Source of the DNA: an uncultured Bacilli bacterium
Lineage (GTDB): Bacteria > Bacillota_I > Bacilli_A > RF39 > UBA660
DNA length: 64,000 bases
Direction of reading: 5' to 3'
Assembly: GCA_934183185.1 (NCBI GenBank)
Contig: CAKPSO010000002.1
Location: forward strand, 11,825-75,824
A program made the translations under genes and the position numbers. Under the pieces are notes generated by a model. The model worked only from the letters and a program-made list of their open reading frames with translations. It was not told the DNA's origin and searched no databases. Below, in pieces: positions 1 through 7,886 of this stretch (position 1 is the first letter of the stretch; the number at the start of each line of letters is the position of its first letter).

Positions 1-734
1 ATATATTTTTCAATTTTGTCTTTATCTTCTTGTTTTAAAATATAGTTGTCTTTCTTAATTAGTGTTGGTTTTAAATCACTTGTTATTTCTTTAACTTCTT
101 TTGACTTGTTATCTAGTTCAAGAGATTTTTTATTAGCTTTTTCTAAATTTTCTTGATTCTTTTCTAGTTGTTCTTTCATTTCCATATAATTATCCATTTC
201 AGTTATATGATAATCTCTATTTCTACCTTTTTGCTTTTTCTTTAAAGAGTTTGTAAGATTATATTCTTTATTAAATGATTCAATACATAATCTTATCATT
301 TTATCTTGAAGTTCTATTAGTTTTGTTTTAGTAAAACCATCAGATTTACCAACTTGTTTAGACATACCATTTTTACTTTTATATTTTATTGGAACACCTA
401 CAATATGCATATGTGGACTTGTTTCATCATAATGAATAATTGCACTTGCTACTTTAAAATTTGGAATTAGATTTTCTAAATCTTTTACTTGTTCTTTATA
501 GACATTAGACATTTTATGTTTAAAATTATCATCTTTAGTATCCCAGTACTTTTTATCTCCAAGTTCAATAATTATCTCGCAATCCAAATCATTTTTTGAA
601 TTATCACTAATCTTTTAGAAATAGTCATCTATTTTTCTATCATCTCTTGTTTGTTTTGCATTATATTCAAGTCTTGCTTCTTCAAACTCTTCTTTATATA
701 AATTTTTAACATCATCATATAGTGAAGTAGTACT
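1..734 (-). pseudogene. Degraded MobV/Pre-type plasmid relaxase remnant, runs off the window start
   Basis: Translating the minus strand gives a long stretch typical of Mob/Pre plasmid recombination proteins (PF01076). It includes the metal-binding relaxase motif HYDETSPHMHIVG near 400-440, followed by a Lys/Glu-rich coiled-coil region running off the window edge. In the family this protein nicks oriT for mobilisation. Here the frame opens only after a TAG at 735-737, so the N-terminal part with the usual catalytic motif is missing, and a TAA at 615-617 interrupts the frame. The remaining open stretch downstream of that stop could start at an internal ATG but would lack the catalytic N-terminus. 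It is therefore a remnant of a mobilisable plasmid or integrative element beside tRNA-Leu. The call to family is confident; the exact junctions are not. Confidence 0.8.
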
Positions 735-747
735 CTAACTATTTCAA

Positions 748-1020
748 TTAAATGCCTTTTAAATAATCTTCTAACTCTGATATTTTAATCTTTTGTGATA
801 AATTTTTAATATAAATCTCATTAGAATAATTAAAAGCAAGAAATGTTACACCTTTAATGATTATCTTATGTGGCTCTACATAAGAAAGATTAGTTCTTGC
901 TACCTTATGAATATAACCATTTATAAAAGTAGGTGTAGTATGTGAAAATTCACATATAAATTCTAATCTTTGTCTTAAAGATTCATCAAATGCAATTTCT
1001 TGCTTAATAATATTAATCAT
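748..1020 (-). CDS. Small protein of unknown function between mob remnant and tRNA-Leu
   Basis: A 90-residue product if the second ATG (1020) is used. AAAGGATGG sits at a good distance from this ATG and too close to the ATG three codons earlier. There is no signal peptide, no membrane segment and no motif I recognise. It ends immediately upstream of the truncated MobV reading frame, so it may be a small accessory gene of the same mobile element. Its frame is intact although its neighbour is broken. Function unknown. Confidence 0.5.
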   Translation of the reverse strand: MINIIKQEIAFDESLRQRLEFICEFSHTTPTFINGYIHKVARTNLSYVEPHKIIIKGVTFLAFNYSNEIYIKNLSQKIKISELEDYLKGI

Positions 1021-1060
1021 AAATACCATCCTTTCCTAATAGGATGATTTTCCATAAAAC

Positions 1061-1087
1061 GAAAAAATCAACCCAATTTGAGTTGAT
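1061..1087 (-). terminator. Rho-independent terminator after the tRNA pair
   Basis: On the minus strand a 9-bp stem (1067-1075 with 1079-1087, one G-U pair, 3-nt loop) is followed by six T residues. It lies 40 bp past the 3' end of tRNA-Leu and would end the tRNA transcript. A second small inverted repeat, GTTCGAA-TAG-TTCGAAC, sits between it and the tRNA at 1101-1117. Confidence 0.75.
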
Positions 1088-1128
1088 ATTTATATTTAAA
1101 GTTCGAATAGTTCGAACAGATTCTCTAG

Positions 1129-1213
1129 TGGTGCGGGTAACAGGAGTTGAACCTGCAAGCCTTGCGGCGCTAGATCCTAAGTCTAGTGCGTCTGCCAATT
1201 CCGCCATACCCGC
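1129..1213 (-). tRNA. tRNA-Leu (anticodon UAG)
   Basis: The minus-strand cloverleaf has acceptor stem GCGGGTA/TACCCGC, discriminator A, an encoded CCA, anticodon TAG in the loop of a paired stem, a long variable arm as expected for a class II leucine tRNA, and a GGTTCAACTCC T-arm. It is 85 nt including CCA. It lies 5 bp downstream of the CAU tRNA and probably shares its transcript. The decayed mobile DNA begins just past its 3' end. Confidence 0.95.
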
Positions 1214-1218
1214 AAAAA

Positions 1219-1295
1219 TGGTGGACCCTGATGGACTCGAACCATCGACCGCCCGGTTATGAGCCGGATGCTCTAACCAACTGAGCTAAGGGTCC
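1219..1295 (-). tRNA. tRNA with CAU anticodon, probably tRNA-Ile2 (lysidine-modified)
   Basis: 77 nt including encoded CCA. The acceptor stem is GGACCCT/AGGGTCC with discriminator A, and the anticodon loop is CTCATAA. The acceptor GGACC and the anticodon arm resemble the known lysidine tRNA-Ile(CAU) of Bacillus and Mycoplasma rather than elongator tRNA-Met, which usually begins GGCGG. That assignment is from memory of family sequences; a plain Met call cannot be excluded without a TilS-identity scan. Confidence 0.9.
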
Positions 1296-1306
1296 ATGAC
1301 TATTTA

Positions 1307-1335
1307 ATAATAGCACAAAGATAAATAGTATGCAA
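1307..1335 (-). promoter_or_regulatory. Sigma-A-type promoter of the tRNA pair
   Basis: TTGCAT (1330-1335) and TATTAT (1307-1312) are separated by 17 bp on the minus strand, about 12 bp upstream of the CAU tRNA 5' end. The spacing and the match to both hexamers are good. Confidence 0.75.
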
Positions 1336-1376
1336 CAACTTTTGTTAAAAAAAATTAATTTCCCTTAATTTTATTT

Positions 1377-2276
1377 CTATAGTCTGGATGGTGATTTAAT
1401 TTTTTCTTTTAATTTGTCTTCTGGCATACCTATACTAATGTTTTTTCTTCTTATTAAACCGTCTTTATTCATTTCAGTAAATAAATCATATAGAATTAAT
1501 CTTTTTGCATTTTTTAGATTAATAATATCACTGTCATTATTAGCTAAATAATTTATTGATTTATGTTCACAATAATGCTTTCTAAATATAAACCTTTGAG
1601 TACTGTCAGTTAATCCTTGAGATACTTGATGAAATTTATCATATATTTTTATAATACTATTAGGATCCATTATTAGCAGTTTTATATCATTATATATTAA
1701 ATCCATTTCAAAGGGATTTAATATATATTTTATTTTTTCTTGTGGCACATGAATATAATAAAGTATTTCTCTATTTTTGATTGCAAATTTAATTCCTAAA
1801 CTTTCTGGATCAACTGGTTCTCCATCTTTACGTAGTAAAGCATTTCGTTCATATAATTTATCTATTGACTCTTTATTACTAGTATCAATACTTCCATATC
1901 CAAAAGTATTTTCTAAACTGCAGTTTCTATCTAATACTGCTACTTTATTTATGTCTTGGCTAACATAAAAATCAAGCATATTAAATGGTGATTTAGAAAA
2001 TGAAATCCAGCGTGTAGGTACATGAGTACCATTTAGTAAATGAGCAGCTATATCTTTTCTTATATCTTTATTAAGGTCTTCTGAAATTTGTTTATTTACT
2101 ATCGATGTAAAACTAGGATTATTAATTAGGTCTTTGATATGAATGTTACTATCAAAAATGTTTTGATTTAGTAATATTTCTTCTTTCAATCTTACCAAAA
2201 TATCTTTACTATACATTCCAAGATTCTGTTCTACTGTAGCTAAATCAAATTTATTTAAGGCACGATAGATATACAT
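1377..2276 (-). CDS. Unknown protein with possible ADP-ribosyltransferase-like fold
   Basis: 299 residues, soluble, no signal peptide. I do not recognise the family. The order of motifs resembles an R-S-E ADP-ribosyltransferase: YRA at the N-terminus (Arg5), WISFSKSP around residues 90-97 (S92, S94), and NREILYYIHVP around 168-178 (E170), like the E-x-VL strand of those folds. This is pattern-based inference and residues 190-299 have no match. It is a single gene with its own upstream gap, so context says little. It could equally be a lineage-specific protein of unrelated fold. Confidence 0.5.
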   Translation of the reverse strand: MYIYRALNKFDLATVEQNLGMYSKDILVRLKEEILLNQNIFDSNIHIKDLINNPSFTSIVNKQISEDLNKDIRKDIAAHLLNGTHVPTRWISFSKSPFNMLDFYVSQDINKVAVLDRNCSLENTFGYGSIDTSNKESIDKLYERNALLRKDGEPVDPESLGIKFAIKNREILYYIHVPQEKIKYILNPFEMDLIYNDIKLLIMDPNSIIKIYDKFHQVSQGLTDSTQRFIFRKHYCEHKSINYLANNDSDIINLKNAKRLILYDLFTEMNKDGLIRRKNISIGMPEDKLKEKIKSPSRL

Positions 2277-2357
2277 TATGCAACACCTCTTTTTTTGCCA
2301 ATTAATATAACACTAATTATAATTAATGTAAATAATAAAAGTAGGAATTTTTATTCC

Positions 2358-2777
2358 CTACTTGTGCAACATATTCATTAATTCAATTTTAAACATATCT
2401 CTTTTGGCATTTGACTTAGAAACCATAACTCCCTTATATGTTGATAATTCTATTCTATGTCCCTCTTCAAAGATATCTTCTGGAGTTATATTGGTTAGTA
2501 ATATGGTATTATTCTTAGAAAATATAGTATAGTGTAATCTGATTACACCATGAACTTTTTTAAATAAATCATCAGTTGGCAACTCCAATTCATATGATAC
2601 ACTTGATTCATTTTTATTTTCTTCAACAACTTTGCCTAAAAAGTTTCCATTTTTAAGCTCAGGATAATACTGGAATACTAATTTTTTATATGCTAACATG
2701 TTATATTTACGAAGTGAACGTTCTTTTAATCTAAAATCGTTTTCATTTAGATAATCAAAAATATATCCTTTTTTCAT
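2358..2777 (-). CDS. Hypothetical protein, about 139 residues
   Basis: The start at 2777 is preferred because AGGGG lies 8 nt upstream; an ATG three codons earlier overlaps that site. The product is soluble and mixed alpha/beta with charged N- and C-termini. There is no motif I can name. It lies upstream of nothing obvious, with 80 bp to the unknown gene at 1377-2276, and could be cotranscribed with it. Function unknown. Confidence 0.55.
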   Translation of the reverse strand: MKKGYIFDYLNENDFRLKERSLRKYNMLAYKKLVFQYYPELKNGNFLGKVVEENKNESSVSYELELPTDDLFKKVHGVIRLHYTIFSKNNTILLTNITPEDIFEEGHRIELSTYKGVMVSKSNAKRDMFKIELMNMLHK

Positions 2778-2910
2778 TTCAACCATCCCCTATTCATTGT
2801 CCCCCAACCTTATTTATATGCTCTATGTCTATAATACAAGGTATTCATGATGTTACCACAAAATACCTTTAAAATCAAGCATTTTTAGCTAATATTAGAC
2901 AGTTAAAAGG

Positions 2911-2940
2911 AAAAAGTACTAGAATTTGACATCTAGTACT
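2911..2940 (-). terminator. Terminator of the hisS-aspS operon
   Basis: A perfect 9-bp stem AGTACTAGA/TCTAGTACT (2915-2923 with 2932-2940) followed by a T run on the minus strand, five bases past the aspS stop codon. Confidence 0.85.
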
Positions 2941-2945
2941 CTATT

Positions 2946-4697
2946 TTAATCTTTATTTATTAAATCAATTCCTAAATCAGTTAACTGATTTTTTTCTACA
3001 AAATTTGGGCATTCACTCATTAAACATGATGCACTAGCTGTTTTAGGGAAAGCAATTACGTCACGAATGTTTTCTGTATTTGTTAAAAGCATTGTAAGCC
3101 TATCTAGTCCTAACGCTAATCCTCCGTGTGGTGGAGTTCCATAGTCAAATGCTTCTAAGAAGAACCCAAACTTTTCCTTTGCTTGTTCAGGAGTAAAACC
3201 CAAAGCTTCAAACATTTTAGCTTGTACTTCGTGTTTATGAATACGAATACTTCCACCCCCAGCTTCATAACCGTTAATAACGATATCATAAGCTTTTGAA
3301 TAGCAGTGTCCTGGATCGGTTATTAATTTATCTATATCACTATCTTTAGGGGCTGTAAAAGGATGATGACAAGCTACATATCTATTTTCTTGTTCGCTAT
3401 ATTCAAATGATGGGAAATCTACTACCCATAGTAATTTATAGTCATCTTTATCAATAAGATCTAAATCACGAGCTAATTTACATCTTAAAGCTCCTAAAGC
3501 TATTTTGGTAATATTATATGAGTTAGCTACTATTAGTATTAAATCGTTGTTTTCAATATTTAATTTATCTTTTAAAGATTCTAGTTCTTTATCACTAACT
3601 ACCTTACGAATACTTCCAGTAAATTCATCATCAGTATATTTTAACCATGCAAGTCCACTAGCTTTATAAGTTTTTACATAGTCAGTTAACTTGTCTATAT
3701 CCTTACGAGAATATTTATCAGAAGCATTTTTAACTACTAAACAGTTAATGATTCCATTATTATCTAAAACTGTTTTAAATACAGTAAATTCTGTACTTTT
3801 AAATATATCAGTAATATCCTGTATTTTCATATCGAATCTTAAATCCGGTTTATCTGAACCATAATTACTAATAGCATCATCATATTTCATTTTCATAAGT
3901 GGAAGAGAAATATCTATACTTTTTACTTCTTTAAATACTTGGGCTACTAATTTTTCTGTAATACTCATTACATCTTCTTCTTCAACAAAACTCATTTCCA
4001 TATCAATTTGAGTAAATTCTGGTTGACGATCAGCTCTTAAATCTTCGTCTCTAAAACACTTAGCTATTTGAAAATATTTTTCTACTCCACCAATCATTAA
4101 TAACTGTTTAAATATCTGAGGAGATTGTGGTAGGGCATAGAACTTTCCTTTATTAACACGTGATGGTACTAAGTAATCTCTTGCACCTTCAGGAGTTGAT
4201 TTACATAATACTGGAGTTTCTACTTCTATAAAGCCATTACTTGCTAGGAAGTTTCTAACAGCCATAGTAATTTTACTACGTGTAATCAATTTATTTTTTA
4301 ATTCATCTCTTCTTAAATCTAGATAACGATATTTAAGTCTAGTGTCTTCTAGAGCAGTTGTGTTATCAGTAATTTCAAATGGTAAGTCATTAGCCATGTT
4401 TATAAGTTCTAGACTGGATACTATCACTTCTATTTCTCCTGTTGGGATTTTAGTATTTTTACTTTCTCTTTCAACTATTTTTCCAACTATATGGATAACT
4501 GATTCACTTTTTAAGCTACTAGCTAAATCATAATCTTTTGTTTCAGGTCTTACTACAAGTTGAATAATACCACTTCTATCTCTTAAATCTATAAATATTA
4601 AGCCACCAAGATTTCTCTTTTTAGCTACCCAACCATATAATTCTACTTCTTCACCAATATTTTTAATATTAAAATCTGTATTATTATTTTTCTTCAT
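2946..4697 (-). CDS. aspS: Aspartyl-tRNA synthetase
   Basis: A cytosolic class IIb synthetase that charges tRNA-Asp (and tRNA-Asn too in species with GatCAB; not decidable here). At 583 residues it has the usual bacterial length. Visible parts are the N-terminal OB fold (about 1-105, ELYGWVAKKRNLGGLIFIDL), class II motif 2 (CFRDEDLRADRQPEFTQID), the bacterial GAD insertion in the middle, and motif 3 near the C-terminus (GGLALGLDRLTML). It starts 15 bp after hisS and ends at a strong terminator, so hisS-aspS is a transcription unit under the T-box at 6584-6766. No oddities. Confidence 0.97.
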   Translation of the reverse strand: MKKNNNTDFNIKNIGEEVELYGWVAKKRNLGGLIFIDLRDRSGIIQLVVRPETKDYDLASSLKSESVIHIVGKIVERESKNTKIPTGEIEVIVSSLELINMANDLPFEITDNTTALEDTRLKYRYLDLRRDELKNKLITRSKITMAVRNFLASNGFIEVETPVLCKSTPEGARDYLVPSRVNKGKFYALPQSPQIFKQLLMIGGVEKYFQIAKCFRDEDLRADRQPEFTQIDMEMSFVEEEDVMSITEKLVAQVFKEVKSIDISLPLMKMKYDDAISNYGSDKPDLRFDMKIQDITDIFKSTEFTVFKTVLDNNGIINCLVVKNASDKYSRKDIDKLTDYVKTYKASGLAWLKYTDDEFTGSIRKVVSDKELESLKDKLNIENNDLILIVANSYNITKIALGALRCKLARDLDLIDKDDYKLLWVVDFPSFEYSEQENRYVACHHPFTAPKDSDIDKLITDPGHCYSKAYDIVINGYEAGGGSIRIHKHEVQAKMFEALGFTPEQAKEKFGFFLEAFDYGTPPHGGLALGLDRLTMLLTNTENIRDVIAFPKTASASCLMSECPNFVEKNQLTDLGIDLINKD

Positions 4698-4712
4698 ATT
4701 TTCAACTTCTTT

Positions 4713-6086
4713 CTAAAACTCTATGTCATCATGGCAGTGACAATCACCATTACATGAACAGTCGTCACCATTATCATGGCAATTACATTCATGATCGCTG
4801 CAACAACATGCATCATCATCTACTAATGATTCATCTAAATAATACATTAAATAATCAAGTTCAACTGTTGTTTCCTCTTTAGTTTTATTATTTTTAACTT
4901 TAATTTCATTATTTTTTAAGTCTTCATCATTTAGAATGATTAGGAATTTACTATTTAATCTATCTGCCTGTTTAAACTGTGATTTTAAACCTCTACCTGT
5001 ATATTCAGTATCTACTTTAAAGCCACTCATACGAAGTTCCTGTACTAAGGTTGCTGCATATTCTTTTTCTGTATCAGATACATACATAACGAAACAGTCA
5101 ATAGTATTATCTATTGGTAGTTCTATGCCTTCTTTTTCTATAGCTAACATAAGTCTACCTATACCCATAGCGAAGCCTATTCCTGGCACTTCTGGCCCAC
5201 CTAATTGACTAGATAGTGAATTGTATCTTCCACCAGCCCCAAGTGCATTTTGACTACCGAATCCCTCAACCATTGCTTCTATCTCAAAAACAGTGTGATC
5301 ATAATAATCAAGTCCACGTACGACATTTGGATTTACTTCAAAATCAATATCCATCTGTGTAAGATATTCTTGAACATTCTCAAATCTTTTGCGGCTTTCA
5401 TCATTTAGATAATCTATAATCTTAGGAGCTTTTTTCATAATATCAGTATTTTCATCTACCTTACAGTCTAAAATACGTAGTGGATTTTTCTCTAAACGAT
5501 TCTTACAGTCATCACACATTTTATCAATATAAGGTGTAAAGTATTCAATTAAAGATTTGCGATAATTATCACGTGATTCTTTGTCACCTAGTGAGTTAAT
5601 ATTTACTTTAATTCCTTTTAATCCTACTAATTTATAGATATTTACAGCCATAGAGATAACTTCAGCATCTATCATAGGATCATCACTACCTATTACTTCT
5701 ACACCAAACTGAGTAAGTTCTCTATCTCTACCTGATTGTGGTCTTTCATAACGATACATTGTACCATTATAATATAGTTTGATAGGTTGTGTTGCTTCTC
5801 CATACATTTTGTTTTCAATGTAACTTCTAACTACTCCAGCTGTTCCTTCTGGTCTTAGAGTCATTTTTCTATCTCCTCGATCGATAAAATCATAGGTTTC
5901 TTTAGTAACTATATCACTAGTTTCACCTACCCCTCTATGAAATAATTCACTAGATTCAAATATTGGTGTACGAATATACTGATAGTTATATTTTTCACAT
6001 ACTGAGTCTATTAAATCATTTACATATTTCCATTTTTTTGCTTCTATGCCATATATATCATGACATCCCTTTGGTTTTGTTATCAT
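4713..6086 (-). CDS. hisS: Histidyl-tRNA synthetase with Cys/His-rich C-terminal tail
   Basis: A class II synthetase that charges tRNA-His. Motifs seen: RPEGTAGVVRSY (motif 2 region), the histidine-binding RGLDYYDHTVFE and the GGRYNSL block, then the anticodon-binding domain. The conserved part ends near residue 420, the usual family length. The last 35 residues (about 423-457) form an acidic tail with nine Cys and four His in short clusters (ACCCSDHECNCH, then DCSCNGDCHCH). The tail is in frame and followed directly by the stop, so it is not a frameshift product. It looks like a metal-binding appendage and is not part of canonical HisRS. The gene is second in the T-box operon, 20 bp after the gene at 6107-6565. 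Confidence 0.96.
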   Translation of the reverse strand: MITKPKGCHDIYGIEAKKWKYVNDLIDSVCEKYNYQYIRTPIFESSELFHRGVGETSDIVTKETYDFIDRGDRKMTLRPEGTAGVVRSYIENKMYGEATQPIKLYYNGTMYRYERPQSGRDRELTQFGVEVIGSDDPMIDAEVISMAVNIYKLVGLKGIKVNINSLGDKESRDNYRKSLIEYFTPYIDKMCDDCKNRLEKNPLRILDCKVDENTDIMKKAPKIIDYLNDESRKRFENVQEYLTQMDIDFEVNPNVVRGLDYYDHTVFEIEAMVEGFGSQNALGAGGRYNSLSSQLGGPEVPGIGFAMGIGRLMLAIEKEGIELPIDNTIDCFVMYVSDTEKEYAATLVQELRMSGFKVDTEYTGRGLKSQFKQADRLNSKFLIILNDEDLKNNEIKVKNNKTKEETTVELDYLMYYLDESLVDDDACCCSDHECNCHDNGDDCSCNGDCHCHDDIEF

Positions 6087-6106
6087 ATTATATTCCTTCT
6101 TTCTTT

Positions 6107-6565
6107 TTATTTTTTATATTGTTTGACAAATTGTTCTAAACTTTCTAAATTCTTACAAGCATTAACACAAAAAAATAATCCTTCTGTAATTTCTTCATAT
6201 TTCTTATCTTGATCTAAAACGTCATAGTAATAATAATCAGAATCAAGATGCTTAAATAATGTTAATTCTTCTTTATCGTTTAAATCCACTAATTTATTTC
6301 CATTTATATCATAAATATTTTTCAAACCATTGGCATGATTTTTGACTTTAGTTCCTATATAATAAATTTTCATATTTTCAGGTTTTGATAATTCAGAAAT
6401 TTTTGATAAAGCAAATTGATAATTTGGTAGTTTTTCTTCAAAAATTTTGGCTATTACTTGTAAATTTTCAATATATTGACTATTTTCTAATTGTACATTT
6501 TCTGATTTCGTTGATCTGAAAAATTTGGGTAATATAGATAATCTACTTACTTTAATATGTTGCAT
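6107..6565 (-). CDS. Unknown first gene of the hisS-aspS operon
   Basis: 152 residues, soluble, with AAGGAGG seven bases before the ATG. There is no motif I recognise; the sequence is rich in Tyr and Lys with likely helices at both ends. It is the first gene after the T-box leader and lies 20 bp upstream of hisS, so its expression should rise when the sensed amino acid is limiting. A role tied to tRNA charging or amino-acid supply is possible but is only inferred from position. Confidence 0.6.
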   Translation of the reverse strand: MQHIKVSRLSILPKFFRSTKSENVQLENSQYIENLQVIAKIFEEKLPNYQFALSKISELSKPENMKIYYIGTKVKNHANGLKNIYDINGNKLVDLNDKEELTLFKHLDSDYYYYDVLDQDKKYEEITEGLFFCVNACKNLESLEQFVKQYKK

Positions 6566-6583
6566 AATATCCTCCTTACAATA

Positions 6584-6766
6584 TAAAAAGGTAGTCCATC
6601 TAAGGACGAGTTTCCCCGTGGTGCCACCTTTATTTTTTCTTAATTCTTTAACGCAGACATACGATTACCATAAATGAAAAGTGTCTTCATTAGTTATTAC
6701 TAAGTATTTCCATCAACCATACTCTTTCTATAAGAGATATACTAATTACTCTTCTTTTCAGGTATA
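6584..6766 (-). promoter_or_regulatory. T-box riboswitch leader of the hisS-aspS operon
   Basis: The minus-strand leader contains the T-box core AAAGGTGGCACCACGG (about 6615-6631). It is followed by a terminator helix in which AAAGGT pairs with ACCTTT before a T run at about 6586-6590. Stem I is recognisable (AAGAGTA, GATGGTTGATGG), and the specifier loop reads GAA-GAC-ACT, matching the GAA-NNN-AC pattern of known leaders. GAC gives aspartate; an overlapping CAC (histidine) lies two bases on. T-boxes sense uncharged tRNA and permit read-through. Confidence in the T-box is high, in the codon moderate. Confidence 0.9.
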
Positions 6767-6771
6767 AGTTA

Positions 6772-6800
6772 ATTTTACTATAATCATTGGGATTTTTCAA
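6772..6800 (-). promoter_or_regulatory. Promoter of the hisS T-box leader
   Basis: TTGAAA (6795-6800) and TAAAAT (6772-6777) with a 17-bp spacer, directly upstream of the T-box stem I on the minus strand. Confidence 0.75.
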
Positions 6801-6817
6801 GCTGATTTTCATTTAAA

Positions 6818-7816
6818 TTATCTTAACGTGAATCTTTTAGCCTTAACTGCATGACATGGATCTCTACTAATTTCTTGATAGTTCTTTAGATATTGTCTTA
6901 AAAAGTAAACTTTATCAAGATTGTTATCAAATATCATATCTACTAGTTCAAGGGCAAGTGGAAGATTGATTCTGTTATACATATTTAATTCAGTAGCTGA
7001 AATTCTATTATTTTCCAGCTTATAATCTAAAAAATCTTCATCAATTAATCCTTTAGTTGGTGCAGTCATTAATTTAGCTGCTGTATTAATATTATTTTGC
7101 CATATAACTTCATTTAGGGTTCCATTTGATGCTCTAAACTCTACGGTATTATCTCCGTATTTATCAGCAAGATCAAAAATATTAATATGCACAAAACTTA
7201 AAGCATTATATTTTTCACTTAATAAGTAACCGTTCTTTAGCATTTCTTTAGTATCTGTATACTTATATGATTTTAAAAGTTGACAGTATATTGCATCAGC
7301 TGTTGGCGGGGCATACTGCCATATGTTTTTTCTGGCATTTACTTTATCTCCATAGAAAAAACGTAATAGTATACTTTCATAGGCTGCATACACTTTCATG
7401 AATTGTAACCAGTACTCTCTATTTTCTCCTAAAATACTAGCTCCAATATGAATGTGGGCACCAGCATTAATATCTGCATTTGCATGCCTATTTTTTAATT
7501 TTTGACATATCAGTTTTATTTCACTCCAAGTTTGTTTTCTATCAGTTAATATTGGTGATATAACTTCACCAACAGATATTAATGAACTATCAGTTGTTGA
7601 TTTCCAATTACTAACCTTTTTACTTACAAATCTATCAATTACTCGCTTTGATAATTTTTCATATTCAATCTCGATTCCGAAAGTAACTGATTCATCCAAG
7701 TTTAAACTAGTACGATAAGATAAGTAATAGTTTTCTATTTGATTAATTAATCCTTCTATATCTGATTTTCCTAATTCTTGAAAGCTATCATTTCTGGTTT
7801 CATCAATATAGTTCAT
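6818..7816 (-). CDS. Amidoligase-family (GS-like COOH-NH2 ligase) enzyme
   Basis: 333 residues using the ATG at 7816, which has AGGTG six bases upstream. The product resembles the Amidoligase_2 family (glutamine-synthetase-fold amide-bond ligases): an early strand with TFGIEIEYE, the central AGAHIHIGAS and a later DNTVEFRASNGTL supply the acidic and His metal/ATP ligands expected of the fold. Family members are thought to form amide or isopeptide bonds on peptides or cell-wall components; the substrate here is unknown. The usual partner glutamine amidotransferase is not next to it. It ends close to the hisS promoter and is probably a monocistronic unit. Confidence 0.7.
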   Translation of the reverse strand: MNYIDETRNDSFQELGKSDIEGLINQIENYYLSYRTSLNLDESVTFGIEIEYEKLSKRVIDRFVSKKVSNWKSTTDSSLISVGEVISPILTDRKQTWSEIKLICQKLKNRHANADINAGAHIHIGASILGENREYWLQFMKVYAAYESILLRFFYGDKVNARKNIWQYAPPTADAIYCQLLKSYKYTDTKEMLKNGYLLSEKYNALSFVHINIFDLADKYGDNTVEFRASNGTLNEVIWQNNINTAAKLMTAPTKGLIDEDFLDYKLENNRISATELNMYNRINLPLALELVDMIFDNNLDKVYFLRQYLKNYQEISRDPCHAVKAKRFTLR

Positions 7817-7886
7817 ATTCATCACCTAAATCGTGGCATATTATACTATAAAATACATTAATAGTCAATTAAAATAAGGCTAATAA

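Noticed and set aside
748..1029. N-terminal half of the MobV relaxase
   Set aside because: The sequence has no relaxase motif and has its own ribosome site; it is a separate small gene.
1044..1262. Open reading frames of 60-70 codons on both strands across the tRNA pair
   Set aside because: They are the tRNA genes and their terminator read as protein; the cloverleaf structures explain the sequence.
4713..4825. HisRS Cys/His tail as read-through of a lost stop or frameshift
   Set aside because: The tail has strong, non-random Cys/His spacing, the same codon style as the gene, and a normal gap to aspS.
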